Assembly: GCA_937958995.1 (NCBI GenBank)
Contig: CALGAP010000015.1
Span: 12,409-76,408, forward strand
Length of the DNA stretch: 64,000 bases
Reading direction: 5' to 3'
DNA from: an uncultured Chitinophagaceae bacterium
GTDB lineage: Bacteria; Bacteroidota; Bacteroidia; Chitinophagales; Chitinophagaceae
The position numbers and the translations under genes are program-made. This document shows positions 34,106-43,581 of the stretch, piece by piece (position 1 is the first letter of the stretch; each line of letters starts with the position of its first letter). The notes beneath the pieces were generated by a model. That model searched no databases, had not been told where the DNA came from, and saw nothing but the letters and a program-made list of their open reading frames with translations.

Positions 34106-34173
34106 TTAGCGTTTCATTGCAAAATTGACTGTGAAAATACGCAGATGGATTTCCTGTTGAAATTTTTCTGACA

Positions 34174-34187
34174 TGCAATCGGTTGCA
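34174..34187. promoter_or_regulatory. LacI-family-type operator upstream of the sugar operon
   Basis: TGCAATCGGTTGCA, near-palindromic with half-sites TGCAA/TTGCA, resembles LacI/GalR-family operators. It lies about 75 nt before the GH3 start. No LacI-type gene is in the window. Confidence 0.6.
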
Positions 34188-34261
34188 AGCCGGAAATATC
34201 CCATAAATTAGATGACTCTTCGCCTTCGAAGGGCTTCAAGGTTATGTATATTGAAAAGCTT

Positions 34262-36901
34262 ATGAAACGATTGCTTTACATTTTTGCTCTTTTAACTTCC
34301 GCAATTATTTTCAGGTCCTGCGGTTCGCAGGCTGCAGACAATGCATTGCCCTATCTCGATTCCCGTCTTCCCATTGAACGCCGCGTTGAAGACCTCGTCA
34401 GCCGCATGACGCTCGATGAAAAGATCTCACAAATGATGCACCAGGCACCGGCTATAGAACGGTTAGGTATACCCGAATACAACTGGTGGAGCGAAGCCTT
34501 GCATGGGGTGGCACGGGCTGGATTGGCCACGGTATTTCCGCAGGCTATCGGCCTGGGAGCTACCTGGGATGAAGACATGCTGTTTCGCGTGGCCACCGTG
34601 ATATCGGACGAGGCAAGAGCCAAGCATCATGAATTTGTAAGAAAGAACAAGCGCTTCCTTTACCAGGGACTTACGCTCTGGTCGCCCAATATCAACATCT
34701 TCCGCGACCCGCGGTGGGGCAGGGGACAGGAAACCTATGGCGAAGATCCATTTCTCACCGGCCGTCTCGGTGTTCAGTTCATAAAAGGATTGCAGGGCGA
34801 TGATTCGGTTTATCTCAAGACTGTGGCAACGGTAAAACACCTGGCAGTGCACAGCGGTCCTGAACCGGAGCGGCACGTATTCGACGCCAAGAGCAGCGCA
34901 TATGATTTAGCCGATACCTATCTGCCCCAATTCAAAATGGGCATCCTCGAAGGCCGCGCCTATTCGGTAATGTGCGCTTACAATCGCCTGAACGGTAAAG
35001 CCTGTTGCGCCGATCCCGGATTGCTGAACGATCTGCTGCGCAACGAGTGGCGCTTCGATGGCTTCATTGTTTCCGACTGCGAAGCAATAACTGATATATA
35101 CGCTTATCACAAACTGGTTGCTACTCCCGAAGAAGCAGCAGCGCTTGCGGTAAAGAATGGCACCGATCTCGAATGCGGTAAAGTTTATACCAATCTCAAA
35201 AAAGCAGTTGAGCAAGGGTTGATATCCGAAGCAGAAATTGATAAGGCGGTAAAACGCTTGTTCACCGCGCGCTTTAAACTGGGCATGTTCGACAAACCTG
35301 AACAGGTTAAATACGCGCAGATTCCTTATAACATTGTCGATAGTGAAAAACATAAGGAACTGGCACTGGAAGCAGCGCGCAAATCAATTGTGTTGCTGAA
35401 AAACAAAAACAACATTTTGCCGCTGAAAAAAGATATTGGTTCTGTCGCTGTCATTGGTCCCAACGCCGATCAGTGGCTGATGCTGCTGGGCAACTATAAC
35501 GGCGTGCCTTCTCGCGCCGTAACGCCGCTGCAAGGTATCCGTGAAAAACTGGGAAGCAATAGCAAGGTATTGTTTGCTCAGGGAAGCGAGCTGGCAGACG
35601 GTATGCCGATGTTTTACACCATACCTGCCGATGTGTTGTTCACACCCGACGGCACTCCCGGCATAAAAGCCGAATATTTCAACAACAGGGAATTGGACGG
35701 CGAACCGCTGTTTACCGGTATCGACACCATCCTTGATGCCAACTGGCGAGACCAGGCGCCGCGCAGTGATATGGATGACGATAATTTCGGCGTTCGATGG
35801 ACGGGTGTGCTGCAACCAAAAACTTCGGGCATCTATCAGCTTGGTGTAATCAGCACCTGCAACACGAAACTGTATTTTGAAGATAGTCTTGTAGCAAAAA
35901 CCGTTTATCACTTCCGCGATGAATACGGCGATCCGCGTCTGCGCAAATCTGTTCCTATACAACTCGAAGCGGGCAAAAAATATAAAATCCGTATCGAGGC
36001 GGGAGAGTCTTACGCCGATGCACAAGTGCAATTGGTGTGGGCAGCGCCAAAGCCCGGGCTGAAAGAAGATGCTCTAAACATAGCCCGGCAGGCCGACGTG
36101 GTGGTGATGTGCATGGGACTTACTCCGCGTATGGAGGGCGAAGAAATGGATATCCAGATTGGGGGTTTTCGCGGCGGCGACCGCACTACCATTGAACTTC
36201 CCAAAGCACAGCAGCAATTGATAAGAGAAGTGAAAGCATTGGGAAAACCGGTAGTGCTTGTGCTCCTCAACGGCAGCGCGCTGGCAGTAAATTGGGAAAA
36301 TGATAATGTAGATGCCATACTCGAAGCCTGGTATCCCGGCCAGGCTGCAGGAACTGCCATTGCTGACGTATTGTTTGGCGATTACAATCCCGGCGGACGG
36401 TTACCCGTCACTTTCTATAAATCCGTGAAAGATCTTCCCGCTTTTGAAAATTACGATATGAAGGGAAGAACATATCGCTATTTTACCGGCGAACCCTTAT
36501 ACCCCTTTGGTTATGGCCTTAGCTATACCAGCTTTGCTTATTCCTCTTTGCCCGACGCCGTGGAAGAAAAGCCGGATGGATTTGTGTTCAGGACACGTAT
36601 TACGAACACGGGCCAAATGGCCGGCGACGAAGTGGCGCAAGTGTACATTTCGCCAAAAAACAGGACAGGCAAAGCGCCCATTCGTTTCCTGGCTGCCTTT
36701 AAACGCATTCATCTGAAGCCCGGCGAATCGCAGGAAGTTACATTTACAGTTCCCAAAGAATCGCTGGCAGCAGTGACAGAAGACGGCAAGCGCGAACTGC
36801 GGCCCGGAAGCTTTGAGGTTAGCATCGGCGGCGGACAACCGAAAACAAAGCTGACGAGCAACGAGAGCTTCGTTTATCATACCATAACTATTGATCAATG
36901 A
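34262..36901 (+). CDS. Glycoside hydrolase family 3 beta-glycosidase with PA14 insert, lipoprotein
   Basis: About 879 residues from the ATG at 34262; the first Met at 34244 is less likely, because the lipoprotein signal MKRLLYIFALLTSAIIFRSC begins here. The (beta/alpha)8 domain (about 35-350) has LTLWSPNINIFRDPRWGRGQ and the nucleophile Asp272 in GFIVSDCEAIT. The second domain is interrupted by a PA14 module (about 450-600, GIKAEYFNNREL...). A fibronectin III-like domain follows at the C-terminus. The type resembles beta-xylosidase/beta-glucosidase; exact sugar unknown. First gene of a five-gene carbohydrate operon. Confidence 0.93.
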   Translation: MKRLLYIFALLTSAIIFRSCGSQAADNALPYLDSRLPIERRVEDLVSRMTLDEKISQMMHQAPAIERLGIPEYNWWSEALHGVARAGLATVFPQAIGLGATWDEDMLFRVATVISDEARAKHHEFVRKNKRFLYQGLTLWSPNINIFRDPRWGRGQETYGEDPFLTGRLGVQFIKGLQGDDSVYLKTVATVKHLAVHSGPEPERHVFDAKSSAYDLADTYLPQFKMGILEGRAYSVMCAYNRLNGKACCADPGLLNDLLRNEWRFDGFIVSDCEAITDIYAYHKLVATPEEAAALAVKNGTDLECGKVYTNLKKAVEQGLISEAEIDKAVKRLFTARFKLGMFDKPEQVKYAQIPYNIVDSEKHKELALEAARKSIVLLKNKNNILPLKKDIGSVAVIGPNADQWLMLLGNYNGVPSRAVTPLQGIREKLGSNSKVLFAQGSELADGMPMFYTIPADVLFTPDGTPGIKAEYFNNRELDGEPLFTGIDTILDANWRDQAPRSDMDDDNFGVRWTGVLQPKTSGIYQLGVISTCNTKLYFEDSLVAKTVYHFRDEYGDPRLRKSVPIQLEAGKKYKIRIEAGESYADAQVQLVWAAPKPGLKEDALNIARQADVVVMCMGLTPRMEGEEMDIQIGGFRGGDRTTIELPKAQQQLIREVKALGKPVVLVLLNGSALAVNWENDNVDAILEAWYPGQAAGTAIADVLFGDYNPGGRLPVTFYKSVKDLPAFENYDMKGRTYRYFTGEPLYPFGYGLSYTSFAYSSLPDAVEEKPDGFVFRTRITNTGQMAGDEVAQVYISPKNRTGKAPIRFLAAFKRIHLKPGESQEVTFTVPKESLAAVTEDGKRELRPGSFEVSIGGGQPKTKLTSNESFVYHTITIDQ

Positions 36902-38133
36902 TGTTGCGGAGGATAATCATATTGTTATTCCTCGCCGTGTTTATACTCGCGGCAAGGGCACAACGCATCGCTTCTTTTGAAGTGCCGGTAACCAAACATA
37001 TGCGCGGTTGGCATGTCCCGGTGAGTATAAACCTCGACGATGTTACCAACCTTTCGGCCGATGATATAGCATTGATGGAACTTCGTGGTCAAAAAGCCAC
37101 GGAAGTTACCTGCCAGGTGTTACCCGGCAAACCACGCAGGTTGTACTGGATAATGACGCCGTCAGACAATAGTGCTGCAACGAGAAAATATGAGTTGGTT
37201 AAAAAGAGGCCGGCAAAAAAGGTAGCCGTTGAAACCCCGCAGAAGGACGGAGCTTTGACCATTCGCTCAGGCAACCGCGATCTGCTCCGCTACCAGTTTG
37301 AAATGGTCTATCCGCCCGCCGGTGTTGATTCAGCATTCAAGAGAAATGCATTCATCCACCCGCTGTGGTCGCCGCACGGACAAGTGCTCACGCGCATTCA
37401 ACCCCCCGATCATTATCATCATTATGGCATCTGGAACCCGTGGACGCATGTATTGTACAAAAACGATACAGTTGATTTCTGGAATATCGGCGGTAAAAAA
37501 GGCACGGTGCGTTTTGCCGGCTTTACCACGGTCAATAGCGGACCGGTGTTCGGACAATTTGAGGCACGTCACGATCACGTAGTTTTTAAAAAGGATGGGG
37601 AAGAAGAAGTGGCGATTAAGGAATTGCAGTCGGTAACGGTATATCATCCCACTTCTGATTACTACATTGCCGATATCGACATACAGTTGAGTTGCGCCAC
37701 CGATAGTCCTGTGAAATTACTCGAATACCGTTACGGCGGTCTTGGCTGGCGAACCACGGAGAAATGGGATCGTTATAACAGCGAAGCAATCACTTCCGCC
37801 GGTAAAACCCGGAAAGACGCTGATGGATCAAAAGCGACCTGGTGTATTGTGCAGGGCGAAATTGATAATGATTATGCAGGCGTGGTGATGATGTCGCATC
37901 CGGCAAATTACAATCATCCCGAACCATTGCGTATTTGGCCCGAGAACCAATACAACCGGGGAGATATGTTTGCCAATTTTTCTCCCACCAAAGACAAAGA
38001 CTGGTTACTGGAGCCGGGAAAAACCTACACGCTGAAATACCGGCTGCTGGTATTCAACGGAAAGTTTACGAAAGAGAATGCGGAGTCGGCCTGGCAGCAA
38101 TTTGCGAATATCGCACCGGTTGTGAAACGATAA
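36898..38133 (+). CDS. PmoA-like / DUF6807 protein, exported
   Basis: A 411-residue protein with signal peptide (IIILLFLAVFILAARAQ). The body matches the DUF6807 (PmoA) family seen in carbohydrate clusters of Bacteroidota and Planctomycetota: IHPLWSPHGQVLTRIQPPDH, HHYGIWNPWTHVLY, GGLGWRTTEKWDRYNSEA and MMSHPANYNHPEPLRIWP. His-rich motifs suggest a metal or sugar site; the activity is not established. Its ATGA start overlaps the GH3 stop, so translation is coupled. Confidence 0.88.
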   Translation: MMLRRIIILLFLAVFILAARAQRIASFEVPVTKHMRGWHVPVSINLDDVTNLSADDIALMELRGQKATEVTCQVLPGKPRRLYWIMTPSDNSAATRKYELVKKRPAKKVAVETPQKDGALTIRSGNRDLLRYQFEMVYPPAGVDSAFKRNAFIHPLWSPHGQVLTRIQPPDHYHHYGIWNPWTHVLYKNDTVDFWNIGGKKGTVRFAGFTTVNSGPVFGQFEARHDHVVFKKDGEEEVAIKELQSVTVYHPTSDYYIADIDIQLSCATDSPVKLLEYRYGGLGWRTTEKWDRYNSEAITSAGKTRKDADGSKATWCIVQGEIDNDYAGVVMMSHPANYNHPEPLRIWPENQYNRGDMFANFSPTKDKDWLLEPGKTYTLKYRLLVFNGKFTKENAESAWQQFANIAPVVKR

Positions 38134-38149
38134 CCATAAAATCTTTTCT

Positions 38150-39529
38150 ATGGCAAAAAAATCCTTATCGCGAAGGAAGTTCCTGCAGACATCAGCCATG
38201 GCCACCGCGGCGCTGAGCGGGATACCTTCTATTGTGCCTTCTTCCGTGTTTGGCAAGAACGCACCCAGCAACCGCATCAATGTAGGGGCCATCGGTACGG
38301 GCCGCATTAGCCGCGGTCATGATCTGCCGGGCATATGGAAATACGATCATGCGCAGATTATTGCCGTCTGCGATCTCGACAGCAACCGCGTGGCCGACGC
38401 CAAAAAAATCGTGAACGATTATTACTCGAAAAAGACGGGCACGACTTATGACGGCGTAAAAACATATACTGATTACCGTGAGTTATTGCAGAATAAGGAC
38501 ATTGACGCCGTGGTGATCAGCACTCCCGATCACTGGCACGCATTAAATACCATACATGCTGTGCAGGCAGGTAAGGATGTGTATTTGCAAAAACCTTGTT
38601 CACTCACTATTTCGGAAGGCCGCGCCGTAAGTGATGCGGTAAAGGCATCGGGCCGCATCTTCCAGATTGGAAGCCAGCAGCGTTCTTCCACGCAGTTTCG
38701 ATATGCGGCAGAACTGGTGCGCAACGGACGCATCGGCCAGTTGAAAAAAGTATATGTGGGTCTTCCCGGCGATCCCTCCAGCGAGGAAGAACCTGAAATG
38801 CCTATACCCCCCAATATCAATTACGATATGTGGCTCGGCTCAACGCCCTATGTGTACTACACAGAAAAGCGCGTGCATCCTCAGAAAGGATACGACCGTC
38901 CCGGCTGGCTGCGCTGTGAACAATTTGGCGCGGGCATGATCACCGGCTGGGGTTCGCATCATATAGATTCCGCGCACTGGGCCATGAATACAGAGTTGAC
39001 GGGTCCGGTTGAGATATGGGGCTGGGCAGAGTTTCCCACCAAAGGACTTTGGGATGTGCACGGCAAATTCAGAACGGAAGCATTATATGCCAACGGCGTT
39101 CATATGATCGTAAGCAATGATTTGCCGAATGGTATCAGGTTCGAGGGTACGGAGGGCTGGATATTTGTTACGCGGGGAAACTATCGCGCCACCGCCAGCG
39201 ATCCCGTTCCTAACAGCGAAGGTGTAAAACCATTAGACGCCAGCGATGAAAAGATTATCAAATCAGTGATTGGTCCCAACGAAGTGCATTTATACGAAAG
39301 CAGTGATCATCACGGCAACTGGCTCGACAGCATTCGTAGTCGTAAGGAAACAATTGCGCCCGTGGAAGTGGCTCATCGCAGTTGCTCTGCCTGCCTTTTG
39401 CATCATATTGCCATGAAATTAAAAAGAAAAATTTACTGGGATCCCGAAAAGGAACAATTCAAAAACGACGATGAAGCCAACAGGATGTTGTCGCGGCCAC
39501 AACGTTCGCCTTACATAGTTGGTAAATAA
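38150..39529 (+). CDS. Gfo/Idh/MocA-family oxidoreductase, Tat-exported
   Basis: A 459-residue NAD(P)-dependent sugar oxidoreductase. A twin-arginine signal SRRKFLQTSAMATAALSG opens the protein, so the enzyme folds with its cofactor before export. The Rossmann region VGAIGTGRISRGHDLPG follows, then VISTPDHWHALNTIHAVQAG and the conserved QKPCSLTISEGR, the family's E/QKP motif with the catalytic Lys. The C-terminal alpha/beta domain has WLRCEQFGAGMITGWGSHHI. In such clusters it likely oxidises or reduces a glycoside, for example in 3-keto-sugar chemistry. Confidence 0.92.
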   Translation: MAKKSLSRRKFLQTSAMATAALSGIPSIVPSSVFGKNAPSNRINVGAIGTGRISRGHDLPGIWKYDHAQIIAVCDLDSNRVADAKKIVNDYYSKKTGTTYDGVKTYTDYRELLQNKDIDAVVISTPDHWHALNTIHAVQAGKDVYLQKPCSLTISEGRAVSDAVKASGRIFQIGSQQRSSTQFRYAAELVRNGRIGQLKKVYVGLPGDPSSEEEPEMPIPPNINYDMWLGSTPYVYYTEKRVHPQKGYDRPGWLRCEQFGAGMITGWGSHHIDSAHWAMNTELTGPVEIWGWAEFPTKGLWDVHGKFRTEALYANGVHMIVSNDLPNGIRFEGTEGWIFVTRGNYRATASDPVPNSEGVKPLDASDEKIIKSVIGPNEVHLYESSDHHGNWLDSIRSRKETIAPVEVAHRSCSACLLHHIAMKLKRKIYWDPEKEQFKNDDEANRMLSRPQRSPYIVGK

Positions 39530-39582
39530 TTTTTGTTGGTTATCTTTAGCTGCCGGGGAGCTTCTAAACATCCCATTTGCCT

Positions 39583-40944
39583 ATGAAGCAATTATTTTGC
39601 ATTGGCCTCGCTTTAATTGCCAGCACCATGTCTTGCCAGTCACCCGCCACCGATAACCAGCAAAAAAAATGGAGTATCGTCACCCTCGATCCGGGACATT
39701 TTCATGCGGCCCTGGTTCAGAAAACAATGTATCCCGACGTGAGTCCGCACGTGCGTGTATATGCGCCTGAAGGACCCGACGTGCAGGCGCACCTGGCGCG
39801 CATCGAGCAGTATAATAAAAGGGCAGACAATCCAACCAACTGGGACGAGGAGCTGATCAGCGGTTCCGATTATTTTGAAAAAATGCTGGCCGATAAAGCA
39901 GGCGATGTAGTGGTGCTTGCAGGTAATAATCGCAAGAAGACCGAGTATATTCTCAAATCGCTCAACGCCGGCTTTCATGTATTTGCCGATAAGCCGATGG
40001 TGATTGATACCGATAATTTCAAATTGCTGCAGGAAGCTTTTGAGGTGGCGAAGAAAAAGAACCTGTTGCTTTACGATATCATGACCGAACGTTATGAGAT
40101 CACTACCATGCTGCAGCGCGAATTATCTATGGATACTGCCATCTTCGGCACGCTGGAAAAAGGAACGCCCGACAATCCCGCGATCACCAAGGAAAGCGTA
40201 CATCATTTTTACAAATACGTCTCGGGCAACGTGCTGACCAGGCCAGCCTGGTTCTTGGATGTTTCGCAGCAGGGTGAAGGCATAGTAGATGTGATGACGC
40301 ACCTGGTGGACCTGGTTCAATGGGAGTGTTTTCCCGAACAAGCAATCGATTATACCAAAGATATCCAGGTACACAGTGCTCGTCGCTGGACCACAGATAT
40401 GAGCCTCTCGCAATTCAAAACCATCACCAAACTGGATGCATTTCCCGGTTACCTGGAAGATAAACTCACTAACGACACGCTGTTAAAAGTTTATTGCAAT
40501 GGCGAGATCAATTACACCTTGCGCGGTGTATATGCCAAAACATCGGTAACCTGGAACTACCAGGCTCCTGAGGGCGCGGGCGACTCGCATTTCTCCATTA
40601 TGCGCGGCACTAAGGCAAACCTGGTGATCAGGCAGGGAGCGGAAGAAAAATATCAACCCACCTTGTATATTGAACCACTGAGCGGGGATACCAGCGGAAT
40701 GGCAGAAAGCTTTAAAAAATTGCAGGAAAAATATCCCGGAGTTGAATTAAAACAGGCAGGAAAAAAATTTGAAGTGGTAATTCCTGAAAAATATAAAGAG
40801 GGTCATGAAGCGCATTTTGCCCGTGTAACGGAAAAATTCCTAGACTACCTGAAGAATGGCAATATGCCCGATTGGGAAGTGCCCAATATGCTGGCCAAAT
40901 ACTATACCACTACCAAAGGATTAGAATTGGCCAGGCAGCAATAA
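39583..40944 (+). CDS. Gfo/Idh/MocA-like oxidoreductase lipoprotein with dedicated C-terminal domain
   Basis: About 453 residues from the ATG at 39583; a TTG 6 nt upstream is unlikely. Lipoprotein signal MKQLFCIGLALIASTMSC. The N-terminal region WSIVTLDPGHFHAALVQK is unusual for the family, followed by VVVLAGNNRKKTEYILKSL and FADKPMVIDTDNF (KP motif). It matches the oxidoreductase subgroup with a putative oxidoreductase C-terminal domain. Periplasmic partner of the preceding Tat-exported paralogue; substrate unknown. 53 nt separate the genes. Confidence 0.88.
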   Translation: MKQLFCIGLALIASTMSCQSPATDNQQKKWSIVTLDPGHFHAALVQKTMYPDVSPHVRVYAPEGPDVQAHLARIEQYNKRADNPTNWDEELISGSDYFEKMLADKAGDVVVLAGNNRKKTEYILKSLNAGFHVFADKPMVIDTDNFKLLQEAFEVAKKKNLLLYDIMTERYEITTMLQRELSMDTAIFGTLEKGTPDNPAITKESVHHFYKYVSGNVLTRPAWFLDVSQQGEGIVDVMTHLVDLVQWECFPEQAIDYTKDIQVHSARRWTTDMSLSQFKTITKLDAFPGYLEDKLTNDTLLKVYCNGEINYTLRGVYAKTSVTWNYQAPEGAGDSHFSIMRGTKANLVIRQGAEEKYQPTLYIEPLSGDTSGMAESFKKLQEKYPGVELKQAGKKFEVVIPEKYKEGHEAHFARVTEKFLDYLKNGNMPDWEVPNMLAKYYTTTKGLELARQQ

Positions 40945-40971
40945 CGTTTTGATGAAAAATCCAAATAGCAT

Positions 40972-41751
40972 ATGAAACCAATCCTTGTATTACTGGGTTT
41001 ATTCGTCTCGGTGACCACTTTTGGTCAGTCTGATTCGGTAAAATCGTGGGTGTACAGCTGGAAAAACCTCAAACCTGTGCAGGAAGAAACGCGCGAACGC
41101 CGCCCCGTTTTTGAGGGCAGCACCTATTCGCTGCAAAACCTGGAAGTGCATGTCACCACCATTCAGCCAGGAAATGCGCCGCATCCGCAGCACAGGCATG
41201 ACGACAGCGAGGAATTGATCATTGTAAAAAGTGGGCGCCTGACCATTACCATCAACGATAAGTCGGAAGAATTGGGACCCGGCAGCGTGGCCATGGCTAT
41301 GCCCGGTGATATGCATAGTTTCAACAACACCGGCGATGTACCCGCTACTTACTACGTGATCAAATACAAAGCAAAGGCCCCTGCCGATGCGGCGAGAGGC
41401 AAGGAGGCAGGAGGGTCTTTTATCATCAACTATAAAGATGTTGCTTTCACACGCCACGATAAGGGCGGTATACGCCGTTTCTTCGACAGGCCTACCGCTG
41501 TGATGAAACGCTATGAAATGCACGTAACTACGCTGAATGAAGGCCTGCAAAGCCACGAGCCGCACACGCACGAGGCCGAAGAGATCATTCTGATGATTCA
41601 GGGTGATGCTACGATGCAGATCGGGCGCGATAACTTTATGCGTTGCCAGGCAGGGGATGTGGTGTTCCTGAATTCGATGGTGCCGCATGCGATCAAGAAC
41701 ACAGGGAGGGGAGCATGTACTTATTTTGCGTTTCAGTGGAATAACCAGTGA
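40972..41751 (+). CDS. Double-cupin exported protein
   Basis: A 259-residue protein with signal peptide (MKPILVLLGLFVSVTTFG) and two cupin barrels. The first (about 60-125) has HPQHRHDDSEELIIVKSGR and GDMHSFNN. The second (about 185-255) has HEPHTHEAEEIILMIQG and VPHAIKN. Both keep the HxH...E...H metal set, so both may bind a metal. Probably a sugar isomerase or lyase-like partner for the oxidoreductases. Last gene of the operon, 27 nt after the previous stop. Confidence 0.9.
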   Translation: MKPILVLLGLFVSVTTFGQSDSVKSWVYSWKNLKPVQEETRERRPVFEGSTYSLQNLEVHVTTIQPGNAPHPQHRHDDSEELIIVKSGRLTITINDKSEELGPGSVAMAMPGDMHSFNNTGDVPATYYVIKYKAKAPADAARGKEAGGSFIINYKDVAFTRHDKGGIRRFFDRPTAVMKRYEMHVTTLNEGLQSHEPHTHEAEEIILMIQGDATMQIGRDNFMRCQAGDVVFLNSMVPHAIKNTGRGACTYFAFQWNNQ

Positions 41752-41842
41752 GGAAATGTTGGGGGAAAATAAAACGCCGTTTTCAGCGTTTTAATCGTTG
41801 CGTTACAAACTTTTAGACCAGACTTATCCTATAAAAAAATCT

Positions 41843-42700
41843 ATGAGATATATACTTCTGCTTTTGAGCAGCTTTCCCCTGACCCTTGCTGCACAGAACT
41901 TTCACTTTGCTGCCCGGGCGGGAGTGGCCAATTACCAGGGCGACCTCCAGGCAAAGAAGATTACACTGAAGAATGCGAAGTTCTGGGGCTCTATAGGCGC
42001 GCATTACGATCTTACAGAACATATCACTGCCCGCACTTACTTATCATTCTCTTCGCTGGCAGCCGACGATAAAGAAGGTACCACCTCGATGAAGGAACGT
42101 AACCTCAGTTTTTCCACCAACATTTTTGAGTGGGAACTGGGCGCTCAATACAATATTCTCAGTCTAAACTATAACTGGTGTACGCCTTACGTGTTTGCCG
42201 GGATCGGGATATTCAACTTCAAACCTTATACCTACGACCAGTCGGGCGGAAAAGCATACCTGCAGCCATTAAGTACCGAAGGGCAGGGTTTGCCTGGCGG
42301 CCCCAAGCCATATAAAACCACGCAGCTGAATATTCCCCTCGGTTTTGGCGCTCTGTATGCTATTAACGAGGACATCCGCATCGGGGTAGAGTTTGGCTTC
42401 CGTAAGACCTTCACCGACTATATCGACGACGTAAGTGGCACCTATTACGACGAGGCCGCCCTTTTTGCTGCCCGCGGTGCCAAAGCCGTAGAGCTCGCTT
42501 ATCGCGGCGATGAGGTCGGTATGGGGCCCTATCCACCCGCCAAAACACACCGTGGAAGCCCGAAATACAAGGATAGTTATTACTATGCCGCGCTTACCGT
42601 AACTGTTCGTTCCTTCATTGACCAGTATAAGCGGATCGCAGGTTTGCCTTCGTACAAAAGGGAAAAGAAGGTGGGATGCCCGGCAAACAGGCTGTATTAG
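41843..42700 (+). CDS. DUF6089 outer-membrane beta-barrel protein
   Basis: About 285 residues from the ATG at 41843 (MRYILLLLSSFPLTLAAQ, a signal peptide); the TTG-started ORF at 41798 is leader. The mature protein is an alternating amphipathic beta-strand protein (FHFAARAGVANYQGDLQA, HITARTYLSFSSL, IFEWELGAQYNIL, IRIGVEFGFRKTFTDYIDDV), matching the DUF6089 barrel family, common in Bacteroidota outer membranes with unknown role. Monocistronic; its 3' side carries an inverted repeat shared with the convergent gene. Confidence 0.85.
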   Translation: MRYILLLLSSFPLTLAAQNFHFAARAGVANYQGDLQAKKITLKNAKFWGSIGAHYDLTEHITARTYLSFSSLAADDKEGTTSMKERNLSFSTNIFEWELGAQYNILSLNYNWCTPYVFAGIGIFNFKPYTYDQSGGKAYLQPLSTEGQGLPGGPKPYKTTQLNIPLGFGALYAINEDIRIGVEFGFRKTFTDYIDDVSGTYYDEAALFAARGAKAVELAYRGDEVGMGPYPPAKTHRGSPKYKDSYYYAALTVTVRSFIDQYKRIAGLPSYKREKKVGCPANRLY

Positions 42701-42744
42701 AAAACGTGAATTTCCGCAGACTGAAATCCCGGGACCAGATTCCA

Positions 42745-42836
42745 GGTTCGAAATATCAAGCTCCAAATAAGCACCAAGAAGAAAATTCTAAAAGGAGGTC
42801 GTGATCACCCTTTGGGAATTTTTACCCATTTTCCAG
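42745..42836. repeat. Imperfect AT-rich inverted repeat region at convergent 3' ends
   Basis: Contains AAATATCAAGCTCCAAATAA and AAAATTCTAAAAGGA, partly complementary to CCCTTTGGGAATTTTT further right. Shares GAAAATTCTAAA with the repeat at 49110-49160. Lies between the DUF6089 and LEA-type genes. Confidence 0.4.
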
Positions 42837-43286
42837 TCAGAATTCCAACTTCTGCATTGCCTCATACCTGATCGGGTAATTGATAAAGATCCCGCCGCGG
42901 CCGATCCGCGCTTTGCCTTCCATTTTCAGTAATACTTCCTGTTGACCCTGGCCCCAGGCCTGGAGCAGTTTGAGCACCGAACTGTTCATGCTTACTTTCA
43001 GTACCACGGGCAACAAAAATGTGTCGCGCCGCGGAACCTTGATGGTGGAGTCGAGCAGGGTCTTGCCAAAATAATTGTTGTTGACATAAACATCAACATC
43101 GGCGCTTTTCATCGTCACCGGAAATTTATTCGGGTTGTAGTATTCCACATCCAGTCCGACCGTTGATTCCTTCAACCCGAATTGCAGCACTTTCAGATTT
43201 CTTACTCCCAAATAATCGAATCCTGTCGGTTTGGCACAGCCAGTCAGGAGCAAGGGCAGGAGAGCCCATATGGTCAGTTTCTTCAT
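42837..43286 (-). CDS. LEA type 2 family lipoprotein
   Basis: A 149-residue lipoprotein (MKKLTIWALLPLLLTGC). The mature part has the LEA14-like beta-sandwich pattern: VGLDVEYYNPNKFPVTMKSAD (read VGLDVEYYNPN then KFPVTMK), VDVYVNNNYFGKTLLD, then VPRRDTFLLPVVLKVSM. Family members are small water-stress or envelope-associated proteins with no defined reaction. Single gene, divergent from WbqC. Confidence 0.85.
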   Translation of the reverse strand: MKKLTIWALLPLLLTGCAKPTGFDYLGVRNLKVLQFGLKESTVGLDVEYYNPNKFPVTMKSADVDVYVNNNYFGKTLLDSTIKVPRRDTFLLPVVLKVSMNSSVLKLLQAWGQGQQEVLLKMEGKARIGRGGIFINYPIRYEAMQKLEF

Positions 43287-43471
43287 TTTCCGGGTTTAAT
43301 GAGACACAATGTACCAGATAAATTTTTGCGCCCAAAAATGGGGTCGTAATTTTAGAAAATTCTTTGCTAAGAGTTTTAGGTTTAGACAGATCTAAGTCGA
43401 GAAATCAGCGCAAAAACGTAGGCCATTATTTTTAGCAAATATTAATTCAACTAAAATACTAATTAACAGTG

Positions 43472-43490
43472 TAGTTGAGCGAATCAACTA
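43472..43490. repeat. Short inverted repeat in the divergent LEA/WbqC region
   Basis: TAGTTGA / TCAACTA arms with a 5-nt loop in a very AT-rich 295-nt divergent intergenic region. It could be an operator or part of a promoter; no other supported element was seen there. Confidence 0.4.
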
Positions 43491-43581
43491 TAATTAATTT
43501 TAAAATTTTCAGAAGCCAGAATTGATTGTTTTGTCGAAAATCGCGATTGTTTGCACAGAATAAATTTCGGAGTCAATTTTT

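Noticed and set aside
35384..36031. 215-aa minus-strand ORF inside the GH3 gene
   Set aside because: Antisense shadow; the GH3 and PA14 domains occupy the plus strand.
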